A DNA stretch of 64,000 bases. Source: Armatimonadota bacterium. GTDB lineage: Bacteria > Armatimonadota > Fimbriimonadia > Fimbriimonadales > Fimbriimonadaceae. The translations under genes and the position numbers were made by a program. The notes under the pieces were generated by a model. It ran no database searches. It was not told the DNA's origin and saw nothing but the letters and a program-made list of their open reading frames with translations. Shown one piece after another: positions 25,404 through 34,284 of this stretch (its first letter is position 1; each line of letters begins with the position of its first letter). The DNA is taken from positions 1 through 64,000 of the forward strand of contig JAFDWX010000004.1 in NCBI GenBank assembly GCA_018268255.1, given 5' to 3'.

Positions 25404-25880
25404 TCAATCTAGATCGGGCTCTGGAGGTGCGACATCGACGACCAAGGTCACGGGGCCATCGTTTTCAAGTTGAACTTGCATGTCCGCCCCAAACTCTCCC
25501 GTGGAAACTCGGGCACCCAAGGCACCCAAGGCCGAAACAAATCTCTGGTAAAGTTCCGTCCCTCGGTCGTATCCCGCTGCGTTGGTGAAACTAGGTCTCC
25601 GACTCTTCGCAGCGTCGCCATAAACCGTGAAGTTCGATATCACCAGGATGTTCGGTTCACGTGTGACAAACTCGATCTGGCTCAGCGACAAGTTCATCTT
25701 GCCATCTCCATCGTTGAAGATCCGCATTCCATAAATCCTGTCCGCAAGCTTAGCTGCCTCAATGTCTCGGTCGTCCTTATGGGCGGACACCAGCACCAGA
25801 AGGCCAGGCCCGCATTCGCCAATGACGGCGCCATCGACCAAAACCTTCGCCCATGAAACCCGTTGGACGACGGCTTTCAC
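25404..25880 (-). CDS. dtd: D-aminoacyl-tRNA deacylase
   Basis: A 158-residue DTD that removes D-amino acids (and glycine from tRNA-Ala) from mischarged tRNA. The fold and length are normal and the NDGPVT motif with the cross-subunit Gly-Pro is intact. The first signature, usually SQFTLxAD, reads SNFTVYGD here, so the conserved Gln is Asn. The start overlaps the relA stop (ATGA), an order common in bacteria. Confidence 0.93.
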   Translation of the reverse strand: MKAVVQRVSWAKVLVDGAVIGECGPGLLVLVSAHKDDRDIEAAKLADRIYGMRIFNDGDGKMNLSLSQIEFVTREPNILVISNFTVYGDAAKSRRPSFTNAAGYDRGTELYQRFVSALGALGARVSTGEFGADMQVQLENDGPVTLVVDVAPPEPDLD

Positions 25881-28117
25881 CGGGTGGACCCCGATCCGCT
25901 CAAGGTTCGCAGAATGCTGATGACGTCGCTAAAGTTGCTGATCTTGGTCATCACCAAGTTGAGTTGGGCGATATCCAAGACATCCACGGTCACTTCGATC
26001 AATGCTGTTTGATTCGGCAATGTGCGGACGTTGGCAGCCGAAATGTTGATCTTGGTCTCGCCGAAGATTGCAGAAATATCCATCAAAAGCCCCTGTCTGT
26101 TGACCGTTTCGATCTTCAAGCTGGCGCTGTAATTGCTCCCATCCGGAGGCCACTGGAGAGCCATCATGCGCTCCGGCTCGGAGGACTGCATCTGGACTGC
26201 GTTGGGGCAAATTCGGCGGTGGATGACCATCCCACGGCCGCGGGAGACGTATCCGATGACATCTTCACCGGGAACCGGCTCGCAACACCGCCCACGCTTG
26301 ACGGCGATCCCGTCGACGCCATCCGCCGAGAGAATGAGTCGGCCCTGCTTACTTGGGGTGACTTGAAAGACTTCTTTTTGCGGCTGTGCATGGCTCGGAT
26401 CGAGCCCCCGCAGCTTGTTGATGACGTTTTGGACCGAAAGCAGCCCCTCGCCAACCTTGGCCAGCAGATCTTGACCTGATTCCAAATCGGAATACGTTGC
26501 CGCTAGCTTTTCTAGGTGATCCTCGCCCAGGAACTCTCGCGGTTCCAAACCGGCTGCTTTGAGTTCGCGCTCCAAAGCGTCTTTCCCGCGAGTGGCATTT
26601 TCCGAACGATTCTTCTTACGGAAGTGATGGCGAAGTTTGCTCCTTGCGTGGGCACTCTTGACGAATTCCAGCCAGTCTAGGCTCGGCAAGGCGTTCGAGC
26701 GCGTGATGATTTCCACCACATCGCCGTTCTGCAACTCGGTGCTGAGTTGGGCCATCTGACCGTTCACCTTGGAGCCAACCAAGGTCATCCCGAGGTCTGA
26801 GTGAACACGAAACGCAAAATCAACCGGAGTCGAGCCTGCTGGGAGATCCAGAACGTCGCCCTTCGGCGTGAAAACGAAGACTTGCTCGCTGAACAAGTCC
26901 GTGCTGATACTGCGGAGGAAATCGCTTGAGGTTCTGTGATCTGTCGACCAGTCAAAAAGTTGCTGCCTGAGAGATGTGATCTGGTTATCAGGTCCCGGCT
27001 TTGCGGCGCCCTCCTTATATGCCCAATGCGCAGCGACGCCGAACTCAGCCACTCGATGCATTTCGTGGGTTCGAATCTGAACTTCCAGGGGGTCTCCGTG
27101 GGGTCCGATCACCTTGGTATGCAGGGATTGATAGCCGTTCGGCTTCGGCTTGGCGATATAGTCGGCAAAGAGCGACGGAATGGGCACCCAGAGATCGTGA
27201 ACGACGCCTAGGGCCACGTAGCAGTCGCTCGACCGATTCACGATGACCCGAAGCGCGATGAGGTCCAGGATTTCCTCAAATTTGAAACCGTGCTTCACGA
27301 TTTTGTTGAAGATGCTGTAATAGTGTTTGGGTCGGCCGTGCACCTCCACACCCATGACGCCTCGCTCCTCCAGCGCCTCTTTCATGATCACGATAGCTTC
27401 CCGGAGCTCAGCCTCTCGCACTTCCCGCTTCTTGCTGACGAGCTCCGAGATTTCCTGAAACTCCTTTGGATGCAGGTGCTTAAAGGCTAGGTCTTCGAGC
27501 TGCCACTTCATCTGCCAGATTCCCATGCGGGCGGCAAGAGGTGCATAAATGTCTTGAGTCTCGCTTGCGATCCTGATTCGTTTTTCAGGCGGAAGGCTCT
27601 CCAGAGTTCTCATGTTGTGAAGCCGGTCCGCAAGCTTTATGACCATGACGCGGACGTCTTTGGCCATCGCAAGGAGCATCTTTCGTAGGGTCTCGGCAGC
27701 TTGGGCGGACTTTGCCGCCGCGCGTTGGCGATCTGTCAGGACTTCCTGCTGCTTGAAGCGGAGTTTCGTGACTCCCTCCACAAGTTCGTACACGGTGCGG
27801 CCAAACTTGGCTTCGATCAACTCTGGCTTGACCATCGGGCAGTCTTCCAGGACATCGTGGAGCAACCCGGCACAGATGGTGTCCTCATCCATCCGAAGAT
27901 CGGCAAGAATCAGGGCCACCGCCAGCGGGTGCATGATATACGGCTCACCCGACTGCCTGGCTTGGCCCGAGTGGGCTTCCTCTGCAAGGAAAAAGGCGTA
28001 TCGAATTCGGCGTAAGTTGGCAGACGGATTTTGCTCCCGAATGATGTTCAGGAGATGGAGCAAACCTTCCGGTTCTTCCCAAGTATGGGGAATTTCATAC
28101 AGAGCCGCCGTTGTCAT
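25877..28117 (-). CDS. relA: Bifunctional (p)ppGpp synthetase/hydrolase, RelA/SpoT
   Basis: A 746-residue long RSH protein controlling the stringent response. In order: the HD hydrolase domain (HSGQARQSGEPYIMHP and LLHDVLEDC, residues about 50-90), the synthetase domain (GRPKHYYSIFNKI, LIALRVIV), TGS (VFTPKGDVLDLPAGSTPVDFA), zinc-finger/RIS with Cys-Cys (GRCCEPVPGE) and a C-terminal ACT domain. The intact HD motif predicts hydrolase activity, so it is a Rel-type bifunctional enzyme. dtd is translationally coupled downstream. Confidence 0.97.
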   Translation of the reverse strand: MTTAALYEIPHTWEEPEGLLHLLNIIREQNPSANLRRIRYAFFLAEEAHSGQARQSGEPYIMHPLAVALILADLRMDEDTICAGLLHDVLEDCPMVKPELIEAKFGRTVYELVEGVTKLRFKQQEVLTDRQRAAAKSAQAAETLRKMLLAMAKDVRVMVIKLADRLHNMRTLESLPPEKRIRIASETQDIYAPLAARMGIWQMKWQLEDLAFKHLHPKEFQEISELVSKKREVREAELREAIVIMKEALEERGVMGVEVHGRPKHYYSIFNKIVKHGFKFEEILDLIALRVIVNRSSDCYVALGVVHDLWVPIPSLFADYIAKPKPNGYQSLHTKVIGPHGDPLEVQIRTHEMHRVAEFGVAAHWAYKEGAAKPGPDNQITSLRQQLFDWSTDHRTSSDFLRSISTDLFSEQVFVFTPKGDVLDLPAGSTPVDFAFRVHSDLGMTLVGSKVNGQMAQLSTELQNGDVVEIITRSNALPSLDWLEFVKSAHARSKLRHHFRKKNRSENATRGKDALERELKAAGLEPREFLGEDHLEKLAATYSDLESGQDLLAKVGEGLLSVQNVINKLRGLDPSHAQPQKEVFQVTPSKQGRLILSADGVDGIAVKRGRCCEPVPGEDVIGYVSRGRGMVIHRRICPNAVQMQSSEPERMMALQWPPDGSNYSASLKIETVNRQGLLMDISAIFGETKINISAANVRTLPNQTALIEVTVDVLDIAQLNLVMTKISNFSDVISILRTLSGSGSTR

Positions 28118-28189
28118 TCCAATGAAGCTTCTTAACTTCTCATCTTATTCCACTTCTGGCGGTGCTCGTCGGTTCCGTGCAGGTAGAGG

Positions 28190-28918
28190 CTAACTTCGTG
28201 GTGCAAGCAACCTTTCGATGTCCAGAAGCTGTTCGGGAGTATCGATACCGGGCGCGGGCTCCGATTCGGTCCATTCAACCCGGATAGGGACGCCTCGATC
28301 GAGAAATCTCAGCTGTTCGAGCCCTTCGGTCGCTTCCAAATCCGATTCTCCCCACGAAGCGAATTCTCGGAGGAGTCGGGGCCGATACCCGTAGATTCCC
28401 ACGTGCCGCTTGAGAACGACCCTTCTCGGATTCCGGGCGAACGGAATACTGTGCCTGCTGAAATAGAGCGCATTTCCCTGTAGATTGGTGACGACCTTGA
28501 CTACTGCTGGGTTGTCTTCGTCTTCGGGGCGACAAGGGCAGGCGATGGTGGTCATCTGAACCGCGGGATCATCCAACAATGGCTGGAGGCACTTTTGAAT
28601 GGTTGATGGCTCTATCAGCGGCTCGTCGCCTTGGACGTTGATGAAAATGTCTGCCTCGACTCGTCCGACCAGTTCAGCCAGGCGGTCTGTCCCGCTGGGA
28701 TGATCTTTCCTCGTTGACTCGACTCGGGCTCCAAAATCCGTCGCGGCTGTTCGAATCTCATCATCTGGAGTAGCGATAACCACAGATTCCACATTTGGGA
28801 CCCGAAGCGCTGCTTGCCAAACCCATTCGATCATCGGCTTTCCGCGCAGAAGTTTGAGTGGCTTTCCGGGAAACCGCGTACTCGCCATGCGGGCTGGAAT
28901 GATGATGGCTGCCTTCAT
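28190..28918 (-). CDS. kdsB: 3-deoxy-manno-octulosonate cytidylyltransferase
   Basis: A 242-residue CMP-Kdo synthetase. It activates Kdo for attachment to lipid A and so implies an outer membrane with LPS. Motifs: IPARMASTRFPGKPL at the N terminus, NVQGDEPLI in the middle, HVGIYGYR and PGIDTPEQL at the end. It is last in the unit greA-lipoprotein-kdsB with an ATGA overlap to the lipoprotein. Confidence 0.95.
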   Translation of the reverse strand: MKAAIIIPARMASTRFPGKPLKLLRGKPMIEWVWQAALRVPNVESVVIATPDDEIRTAATDFGARVESTRKDHPSGTDRLAELVGRVEADIFINVQGDEPLIEPSTIQKCLQPLLDDPAVQMTTIACPCRPEDEDNPAVVKVVTNLQGNALYFSRHSIPFARNPRRVVLKRHVGIYGYRPRLLREFASWGESDLEATEGLEQLRFLDRGVPIRVEWTESEPAPGIDTPEQLLDIERLLAPRS

Positions 28919-29634
28919 TTCTTGGCCTTGGCCGATTGAGAGAGGACCTGTTCGGCACGACTAGCGTCCTTCTCAGCATCACCCTCCGACATCCTAAGCG
29001 CATCCATCACTTCGTAGTGCCCGATCGCAGCGGCAACACCTTGCGTTCCCTTTGGCCCTTTGGACGTACAGATCATCAATCGAGACGATCCTCTCGCCCA
29101 GAACCAATAGTGGCAGTTCTCGGTGATCACCACATCTCGCGTTGACCCGTACACGCGTTCATGGTCGGCAACGAGACCATTAACATAGGATTCCTGAACG
29201 CCTTCCTTGGTCCAGAGTGCCAGCACGACGCGTCCGCCTTGGGTCGTGATGAGCGAAAGCGATTCCTTTGGACCCTCCCAACCCTTGGCCTTGAGGTTTC
29301 CTCCTTCGACGGGAGGCTCTTGCTCGAACGCAAGCGCCCGCTTCGGCTTGGTGATGACCCCGAGAGCATCCTGCTCCAGTTCACCCAGCCTGATGCGCTG
29401 CTCGCCTACCACGAGAGCCAGTGAATCGGGATCTGGATCCGGAAGGGCTCCCAGCGAAACAGTCGGTTTTTCTGCAGAAGCGGTTGCGAGTTGCGGAGTC
29501 GGTGCCGAGCTCGTTCCAGAGACATCAGCGTTACCGGAAGAACCGCATCCGGCGAATACGAGAACGAGACTACTGCACGCCCAAAATGCGATAGCGCTGC
29601 TTGCCAGCCGGGGCATCCACTTCAATTTCTTCAC
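28915..29634 (-). CDS. Predicted lipoprotein, unknown function
   Basis: A 239-residue protein with an n-region KKLKWMPR, a hydrophobic segment and a lipobox ending VFAGC, so it should be lipid-anchored. The mature part begins with a Ser/Thr/Ala linker and is followed by a compact domain I cannot place. The start is GTG 29634 (or ATG 29616), in both cases inside the 3' end of greA: an out-of-frame overlap of 65 or 47 nt. The coupling to kdsB suggests an envelope role. Confidence 0.75.
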   Translation of the reverse strand: MKKLKWMPRLASSAIAFWACSSLVLVFAGCGSSGNADVSGTSSAPTPQLATASAEKPTVSLGALPDPDPDSLALVVGEQRIRLGELEQDALGVITKPKRALAFEQEPPVEGGNLKAKGWEGPKESLSLITTQGGRVVLALWTKEGVQESYVNGLVADHERVYGSTRDVVITENCHYWFWARGSSRLMICTSKGPKGTQGVAAAIGHYEVMDALRMSEGDAEKDASRAEQVLSQSAKAKK

Positions 29635-30040
29635 CTTCTGCGCGACCTAGGAGTCCACCACCCAGCGGCGAAGTGATCGAGATCAGATCGTTCGCTGGAT
29701 CAGCTTCAAAACTACCAACAAGGGTGATGTCCAACTGGTCACCATATTCGAGATCCTGCAACTGGATCTTGGAACCCAAGTGAGCCACGCTGTGGGCGTT
29801 ATCCGGACGCTCGACGATCTTGGCGATCTGCAGCACCTTTTCAAGATCAGCGATTCGTCCGTCCAGCCGAGTTTGATTCAGCTTAGCCTCATGATAGGCG
29901 GCATTTTCGCGCAAATCTCCGTGAGATTTTGCCTCTCGGATTGCATCAGCGATGCGCATGCGCGTGGGACCTCGAAGCTCCTCCAGCTCGGCCTGAAGCT
30001 TGTCGAATCCTGCTTTTGTCAAAAGAATCTCGTTGGCCAT
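29570..30040 (-). CDS. greA: Transcription elongation factor GreA
   Basis: A 156-residue cleavage factor that rescues backtracked RNA polymerase. The N-terminal coiled coil carries the acidic-tip region HGDLRENAAYHEAK, with Asp and Glu as needed for cleavage. The C-terminal FKBP-like domain ends in GKQRYRILGVQ. ATG 30040 gives the family's normal start. A TACAAT lies 11 nt upstream, as at lysS. Confidence 0.96.
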   Translation of the reverse strand: MANEILLTKAGFDKLQAELEELRGPTRMRIADAIREAKSHGDLRENAAYHEAKLNQTRLDGRIADLEKVLQIAKIVERPDNAHSVAHLGSKIQLQDLEYGDQLDITLVGSFEADPANDLISITSPLGGGLLGRAEGEEIEVDAPAGKQRYRILGVQ

Positions 30041-30051
30041 GGAGAGGCATA

Positions 30052-30057
30052 ATTGTA
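30052..30057 (-). promoter_or_regulatory. Putative -10 (TACAAT) of greA
   Basis: TACAAT on the minus strand, 11 nt before the greA ATG; identical hexamer and spacing to lysS. It would give a leader of only a few nucleotides. The glycosyltransferase gene starts in the other direction 10 nt away. Confidence 0.35.
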
Positions 30058-30067
30058 GCACAGCTCC

Positions 30068-30976
30068 ATGTCCACACTCCCCATTGCCGTGGTAATTGTA
30101 AGCTACAACACGAGAGAACTCCTGCGCCGGTGTTTGGGGTCGTTGGGCTCAGTCTCATCCGTTTATGTTGTAGACAATGCCTCCGTAGATGGATCGGCAG
30201 AAATGGTGAGATCAGACTTCCCTTCAGTTCATCTTATCGCAAACAGTGCAAATGTTGGGTTCGGGAGAGCCAATAATCAAGCGCTTGAGGTTGTAAAGGA
30301 ACCCCTGGTTCTATTGCTTAACAGCGACGCTCTGGCCGCCTGCTGCGCCATCGAGCAGCTTTCCAAGGTGTTCGATGATCCCACGGTGATTGCTGCGGGT
30401 GGAGCTCTCAGCTATCCAGATGGCTCACCGCAAGATTCGGCATGCAGCCGGCTAACGCTTTGGCGCGTATTCTGCGAACAAACTTGGATTGAAAAGCTGT
30501 TTCGCAATTCTAGAGTTCTCAATGGCTATTGGCTTAACCGGTGGCTTCCTCGGGATCAGGCTTCCGAAGTTGATCAGGTGATGGGAGCGTGTTTGATGTT
30601 CAGACCAGTTGAGCGCTTTGACCCCAGGTATTTTTTGTATTGTGAAGATACGGAACTTTGCATCCGTCTTCGAAAGCACGGAAGAATCCTGTTTGAACCG
30701 CGCGCCACCTTCATCCACGCCTTAGGAGCAAGCAGTGAGGGCGAACTGCGGTGGAAGTCAATTTCTTATTACAATCGCGGGAAGGAACTCACCTTTGCGA
30801 TCCACAACGGTGCAATCTCGGCCGTAAGTTGCTGGTTCCTCAACCGATTTGGTGCCTTGCTGCGAGTGTTTGTTTATGGAATGGCTACTTTGTTAACTCT
30901 AGGGCTCTATAAGGCTTCCCGAGGCCGTTTAGCCGTTTTTGTTAGGGTTCTGTTCGCTCCTATCTTTGGCCCTTAA
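30068..30976 (+). CDS. Family 2 glycosyltransferase (rhamnosyltransferase-like)
   Basis: A 302-residue GT-A fold enzyme. It has VVIVSYNT, DNASVDGS, NVGFGRANN, LNSD (replacing the DXD metal site, as in WbbL-type enzymes) and CEDTELC with the catalytic acid. The C-terminal hydrophobic helices suggest membrane association. It probably adds a sugar, perhaps rhamnose, to a surface polysaccharide, in keeping with the adjacent polysaccharide exporter, with which it overlaps tail to tail by 4 nt. Confidence 0.9.
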   Translation: MSTLPIAVVIVSYNTRELLRRCLGSLGSVSSVYVVDNASVDGSAEMVRSDFPSVHLIANSANVGFGRANNQALEVVKEPLVLLLNSDALAACCAIEQLSKVFDDPTVIAAGGALSYPDGSPQDSACSRLTLWRVFCEQTWIEKLFRNSRVLNGYWLNRWLPRDQASEVDQVMGACLMFRPVERFDPRYFLYCEDTELCIRLRKHGRILFEPRATFIHALGASSEGELRWKSISYYNRGKELTFAIHNGAISAVSCWFLNRFGALLRVFVYGMATLLTLGLYKASRGRLAVFVRVLFAPIFGP

Positions 30977-31701
30977 GGCGTGCCTAGATATTGTTGCAGA
31001 ACGGTATCGACTGCTCCGTCCATCTCAATCAACCCGTCCTTGAGCCAGATGCAGCGATCGGCAACTTTGCGTACCGCATCCATATCATGAGAGACGAAAA
31101 GTGTGGTTCCACCTGATTTTTGAAATTGATCAAGTTTCTCGTAGCACTTCTTTTCAAACTCGAAATCGCCTACCGCAAGAACTTCGTCCACGATCAGAAT
31201 GTCTGCATCCACATGAACGGCGATTGAAAACCCTAGACGGGCGAGCATTCCACTGGAGTAGGTTCGAACTGGAGCATCGATGTGGTGCGCGATGCCAGCA
31301 AAATCAACGATTTGGCTTGTGCGGCGCTTGGCCTCCGCACGGCTCAATCCGAGAATCACCCCGTTGAACAGGATGTTCTCTGCCCCGGTGAGGTCAGGAT
31401 GGAAACCAGCACCGAGTTCCAAAAGAGGCGCGATGCGCCCACTCACTGTAACGGTGCCAGATGTAGGTTTGTACACCCGCGCGATCAGGGATAGGAGCGA
31501 GCTCTTCCCTGCTCCATTTTTGCCGACTAGCGCGACACATTCTCCTTTGTTGATTTCAAACGAGATTCCCCGCAAGACCTGCAAATGCTCCATCCTGCGC
31601 TTTCTCCACCAGAGCAGCATCGTTTTGAGCGACGCAGATCCGCTGTGGCTGAGCATGAATTCCTTATGCAGGTTTTCGATAGATAGCACAGGATCGCTCA
31701 T
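30973..31701 (-). CDS. Polysaccharide ABC exporter ATPase (Wzt/KpsT-like)
   Basis: A 242-residue ATPase with GKNGAGKSS (Walker A), the signature YSSGMLARLGFSIA typical of Wzt, KpsT and TagH, and DILIVDEVLAVGD (Walker B). It powers export of O-antigen, capsule or a similar glycan. It lacks the C-terminal carbohydrate-recognition domain of O9-type Wzt, so export should not depend on a terminal-sugar cap. ATG 31701 overlaps the permease stop (ATGA). Confidence 0.92.
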   Translation of the reverse strand: MSDPVLSIENLHKEFMLSHSGSASLKTMLLWWRKRRMEHLQVLRGISFEINKGECVALVGKNGAGKSSLLSLIARVYKPTSGTVTVSGRIAPLLELGAGFHPDLTGAENILFNGVILGLSRAEAKRRTSQIVDFAGIAHHIDAPVRTYSSGMLARLGFSIAVHVDADILIVDEVLAVGDFEFEKKCYEKLDQFQKSGGTTLFVSHDMDAVRKVADRCIWLKDGLIEMDGAVDTVLQQYLGTP

Positions 31702-32558
31702 GGCCTTTCGACAAACTTCCATTTCATACTGTTAAAGAAGTTGTATCCAAAAACCAGCAAGGTCAGCGATACAAGCGCTGTGACTCCGAGCAATCCCCAA
31801 TCCATCGGAAGATATGGCAACTGATGGTCGCCAACATACGGCTTGACTGGTGCCAACATCAATTTACGATAAGCGGTGCAGAGCATCGCAATTGGGTTGA
31901 GGTGGTAAATCACATATACCCAATCGGCTGCTGCACCTTTCAAGGAATTGGAAAAGCGAACCTGCTCGCTGAAATACATGATAGGTGAGAGGAAAAAGAG
32001 TAAGTAGAGCCCAACGCCCAGCATGTACTTCACGTCTTCATAAAAAGTATTGAGCGCACTTACAAAAAATGCCAAGCCTGTCACCAACATTAGCTGGATG
32101 ATAATGAGTACGGGCACCCACACCAGGGTTATCGTAAAGGGCGAGTTCTGCGGATGCCTGAGCCAAACAGCGAGCAGGAATACAAAGTAGACGCCCAAAG
32201 AGAGCATGAAATGGATAAAGTTGGAAAGCACCGCTGCGAGCGGCAAGATTTCTCGCGGGAAGTAGACTTTCTTGATGACAGGCAAAGCGCTAATAATAGA
32301 TTGCGAGCAATCCAATAGCGCCATTTGGAAGAACATATACGGCAGATATGCTGCAAAAATATAGGCGCTAAAGCTATCCGTTTTGTTGTTCAAAAAGAAC
32401 TTGAAAACAGCCCACATCACCGTCATGGTGATCAGTGGATTGAGTAGACTCCAGAAAAACCCAAAAAAGCTATTCTTATAGCGGATCCGTAATTCGCGAT
32501 CCACCATGGCAACCAGGAGTTCACGAAAGCGCCAGAGCTCTCTAAGTTCCCGAACCAT
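31698..32558 (-). CDS. Polysaccharide ABC exporter permease (Wzm/KpsM-like)
   Basis: A 286-residue ABC-2 type membrane protein with six predicted transmembrane segments and the cytoplasmic N-terminal helix RELRIRYKNSFFGFFWSLLNPL common to Wzm, KpsM and TagG. It forms the channel for the ATPase encoded next. The start follows TAGATT by 6 nt and has no ribosome site. Confidence 0.93.
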   Translation of the reverse strand: MVRELRELWRFRELLVAMVDRELRIRYKNSFFGFFWSLLNPLITMTVMWAVFKFFLNNKTDSFSAYIFAAYLPYMFFQMALLDCSQSIISALPVIKKVYFPREILPLAAVLSNFIHFMLSLGVYFVFLLAVWLRHPQNSPFTITLVWVPVLIIIQLMLVTGLAFFVSALNTFYEDVKYMLGVGLYLLFFLSPIMYFSEQVRFSNSLKGAAADWVYVIYHLNPIAMLCTAYRKLMLAPVKPYVGDHQLPYLPMDWGLLGVTALVSLTLLVFGYNFFNSMKWKFVERP

Positions 32559-32564
32559 GGGCGG

Positions 32565-32570
32565 AATCTA
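32565..32570 (-). promoter_or_regulatory. Putative leaderless -10 (TAGATT) of the exporter operon
   Basis: TAGATT on the minus strand, then 6 nt (CCGCCC), then the permease ATG. Spacing as at acyl-CoA dehydrogenase and ridA. Confidence 0.35.
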
Positions 32571-32605
32571 CCCTAAACGGAGCCCTTAAGACATACTGGT
32601 GACCA

Positions 32606-33541
32606 ATGGCTGCAAACAGATCGCTCGTTGCCGTAATCGGAAGCACCATTCTCGATCTCGTGTATCGAGTTCCGCGCGCACCGCTCAGTGGTGAGTCGGT
32701 CGTGGCGAAGGAATTCCATCTGTCAGCAGGTGGAAAGGGTGCCAACCAGGCAGTTGCTGCGGCAAAGTTGGGTGCGCCGGTCGCGTTCTATTCTTGCGTT
32801 GGATGCGATCCACTCATCGAGATCGCTCTTAAGCCCCTCTCTGAAGCAGGGATTCCGCTTGGAGGTATCCAGCGCAGTTCCAAATTCGCCACGGGCACGG
32901 CCTCCATAACTGTTTTGCCCGACGGAAAGAACATGATCGTAGTCTCGCCGGGAGCCAACATGGCCTTGGAGTCACGAGCTGTCCTGGATAATCTCGCCCA
33001 ATTGGAGACCTTGGGCATCGTCGTCAGCCAGTTGGAAACGCCCATAGAGTGTGCGGAGTCAAGTTTCGCTCTTGCCCGCAGACATGGTGCAACAACCATC
33101 CTCAACCCTGCGCCCTTCACTCCCATCCCCGAAACTTTATATTCTTTGGTCGACTTCATCACACCCAATGAGGCAGAATGCGAGCTTCTCACGGGTATCC
33201 AACCTACATCAACCAAAGCCTGCCGCGATGCAGCCGATCACCTGCGACGATTGGGGGTCAGCAACGTGGTAATCACCCTTGGCGAGCGTGGAGTCTTCTT
33301 CAAGTCCGGTGAGACAGAGGTGATGATTCCGGCGCGAGCGGTTGAAGCGGTGGATACCACTGCGGCCGGTGATGCCTTCAACGGCGCGTTTGCAGCATTT
33401 CTCGCGTCCGGCTCGGCTGTTTATCCGGCTCTCCAGAGGGCCGTCGCCGTGGCAGCGTTAGCCTGCACGCGACCCGGAGCTCAGGCATCGATGCCAACTT
33501 TGGATGAAGTCGTAGCATTCGCGCCGGATCTTCCCTGGTAG
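32606..33541 (+). CDS. rbsK: Ribokinase (PfkB family)
   Basis: A 311-residue sugar kinase. PfkB signature 1 is in the segment SAGGKGANQAVAAAKLGA (residues about 40-57) and signature 2 is DTTAAGDAFNGAF with the catalytic Asp. The wording is closest to ribokinase, which makes ribose 5-phosphate for nucleotide synthesis. No ribose transporter adjoins it; the BMP-type nucleoside transporter lies 23 kb away. It is monocistronic. Confidence 0.9.
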   Translation: MAANRSLVAVIGSTILDLVYRVPRAPLSGESVVAKEFHLSAGGKGANQAVAAAKLGAPVAFYSCVGCDPLIEIALKPLSEAGIPLGGIQRSSKFATGTASITVLPDGKNMIVVSPGANMALESRAVLDNLAQLETLGIVVSQLETPIECAESSFALARRHGATTILNPAPFTPIPETLYSLVDFITPNEAECELLTGIQPTSTKACRDAADHLRRLGVSNVVITLGERGVFFKSGETEVMIPARAVEAVDTTAAGDAFNGAFAAFLASGSAVYPALQRAVAVAALACTRPGAQASMPTLDEVVAFAPDLPW

Positions 33542-33554
33542 CGAGCTCTCCGGC

Positions 33555-34283
33555 CTAAAGATGGAGCTTGGGTGCCGCCTGGAGCAGCTTCTGCGTGTAC
33601 GGATGCTGGGGTGAGTGGAAAACGGCCTCGGTATCGCCCTGCTCCACAATTTCGCCCTTGGACATCACCACCACTCGATCTGCGATAAACCGCACCGTAA
33701 GAAGATCGTGGGAGATGTAAAGGCAGGCGCATTTCTGAGCCTGAATCATCTCGCGGATGACATTGAGGATCTGCGCTTGAACGCTGAGGTCCAGAGCAGC
33801 CGTGGGCTCGTCACAAAGTAAAAGCGGTGGCTGGAGCGCGACCGCCCTCGCTATGGCGACCCGTTGACGCTGACCGCCGCTCAACTGATGCGGGAATCGT
33901 TCAGCCAGATGAGGTTCGAGTCCAACTCGGTTCATAAGGGCATCGAGATCGATCGTGCGCCTGATGAGCGTGGCTGGCTCCCGAATGGATCGTCCGACTT
34001 TCCAGCGAGGGTCAAGGCTGGCATACGGATCTTGCCAAACGATCCCCACGCGCTCGGATTGGTGAGCTGAAGCACCATGGATGGGCGAACCAGCGACCAT
34101 GATGGACCCACTTTTGAGCGACTGCAAGCCGAGAATCGCCCGAGCGAGAGTCGTCTTGCCCGACCCCGATTCGCCGACCAATGCGACACACTCACCCGGA
34201 GACACGTGAAACGAGGCGGACCGAACGGCAACAAAGTCCCCGTACGCGATCGTTGCGTTTTCGACGATTAGGGCGCTTGTCAA
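33555..34283 (-). CDS. Lone oligopeptide-type ABC transporter ATPase
   Basis: A 242-residue ATPase of the DppF/OppF type: Walker A GESGSGKTT, Q-loop WQDPYASLDPR, signature QLSGGQRQRVAIARA, Walker B LLLCDEPTAALD, then the HPYTQKLLQA end seen in peptide importers. The start is TTG 34283, with GGGAG 7 nt upstream and the nadK stop 1 nt before; the longer frame reads through nadK. The second ATPase and both permeases are missing, so either it serves a distant transporter or it has another role. Confidence 0.88.
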   Translation of the reverse strand: MTSALIVENATIAYGDFVAVRSASFHVSPGECVALVGESGSGKTTLARAILGLQSLKSGSIMVAGSPIHGASAHQSERVGIVWQDPYASLDPRWKVGRSIREPATLIRRTIDLDALMNRVGLEPHLAERFPHQLSGGQRQRVAIARAVALQPPLLLCDEPTAALDLSVQAQILNVIREMIQAQKCACLYISHDLLTVRFIADRVVVMSKGEIVEQGDTEAVFHSPQHPYTQKLLQAAPKLHL

Positions 34284-34284
34284 T

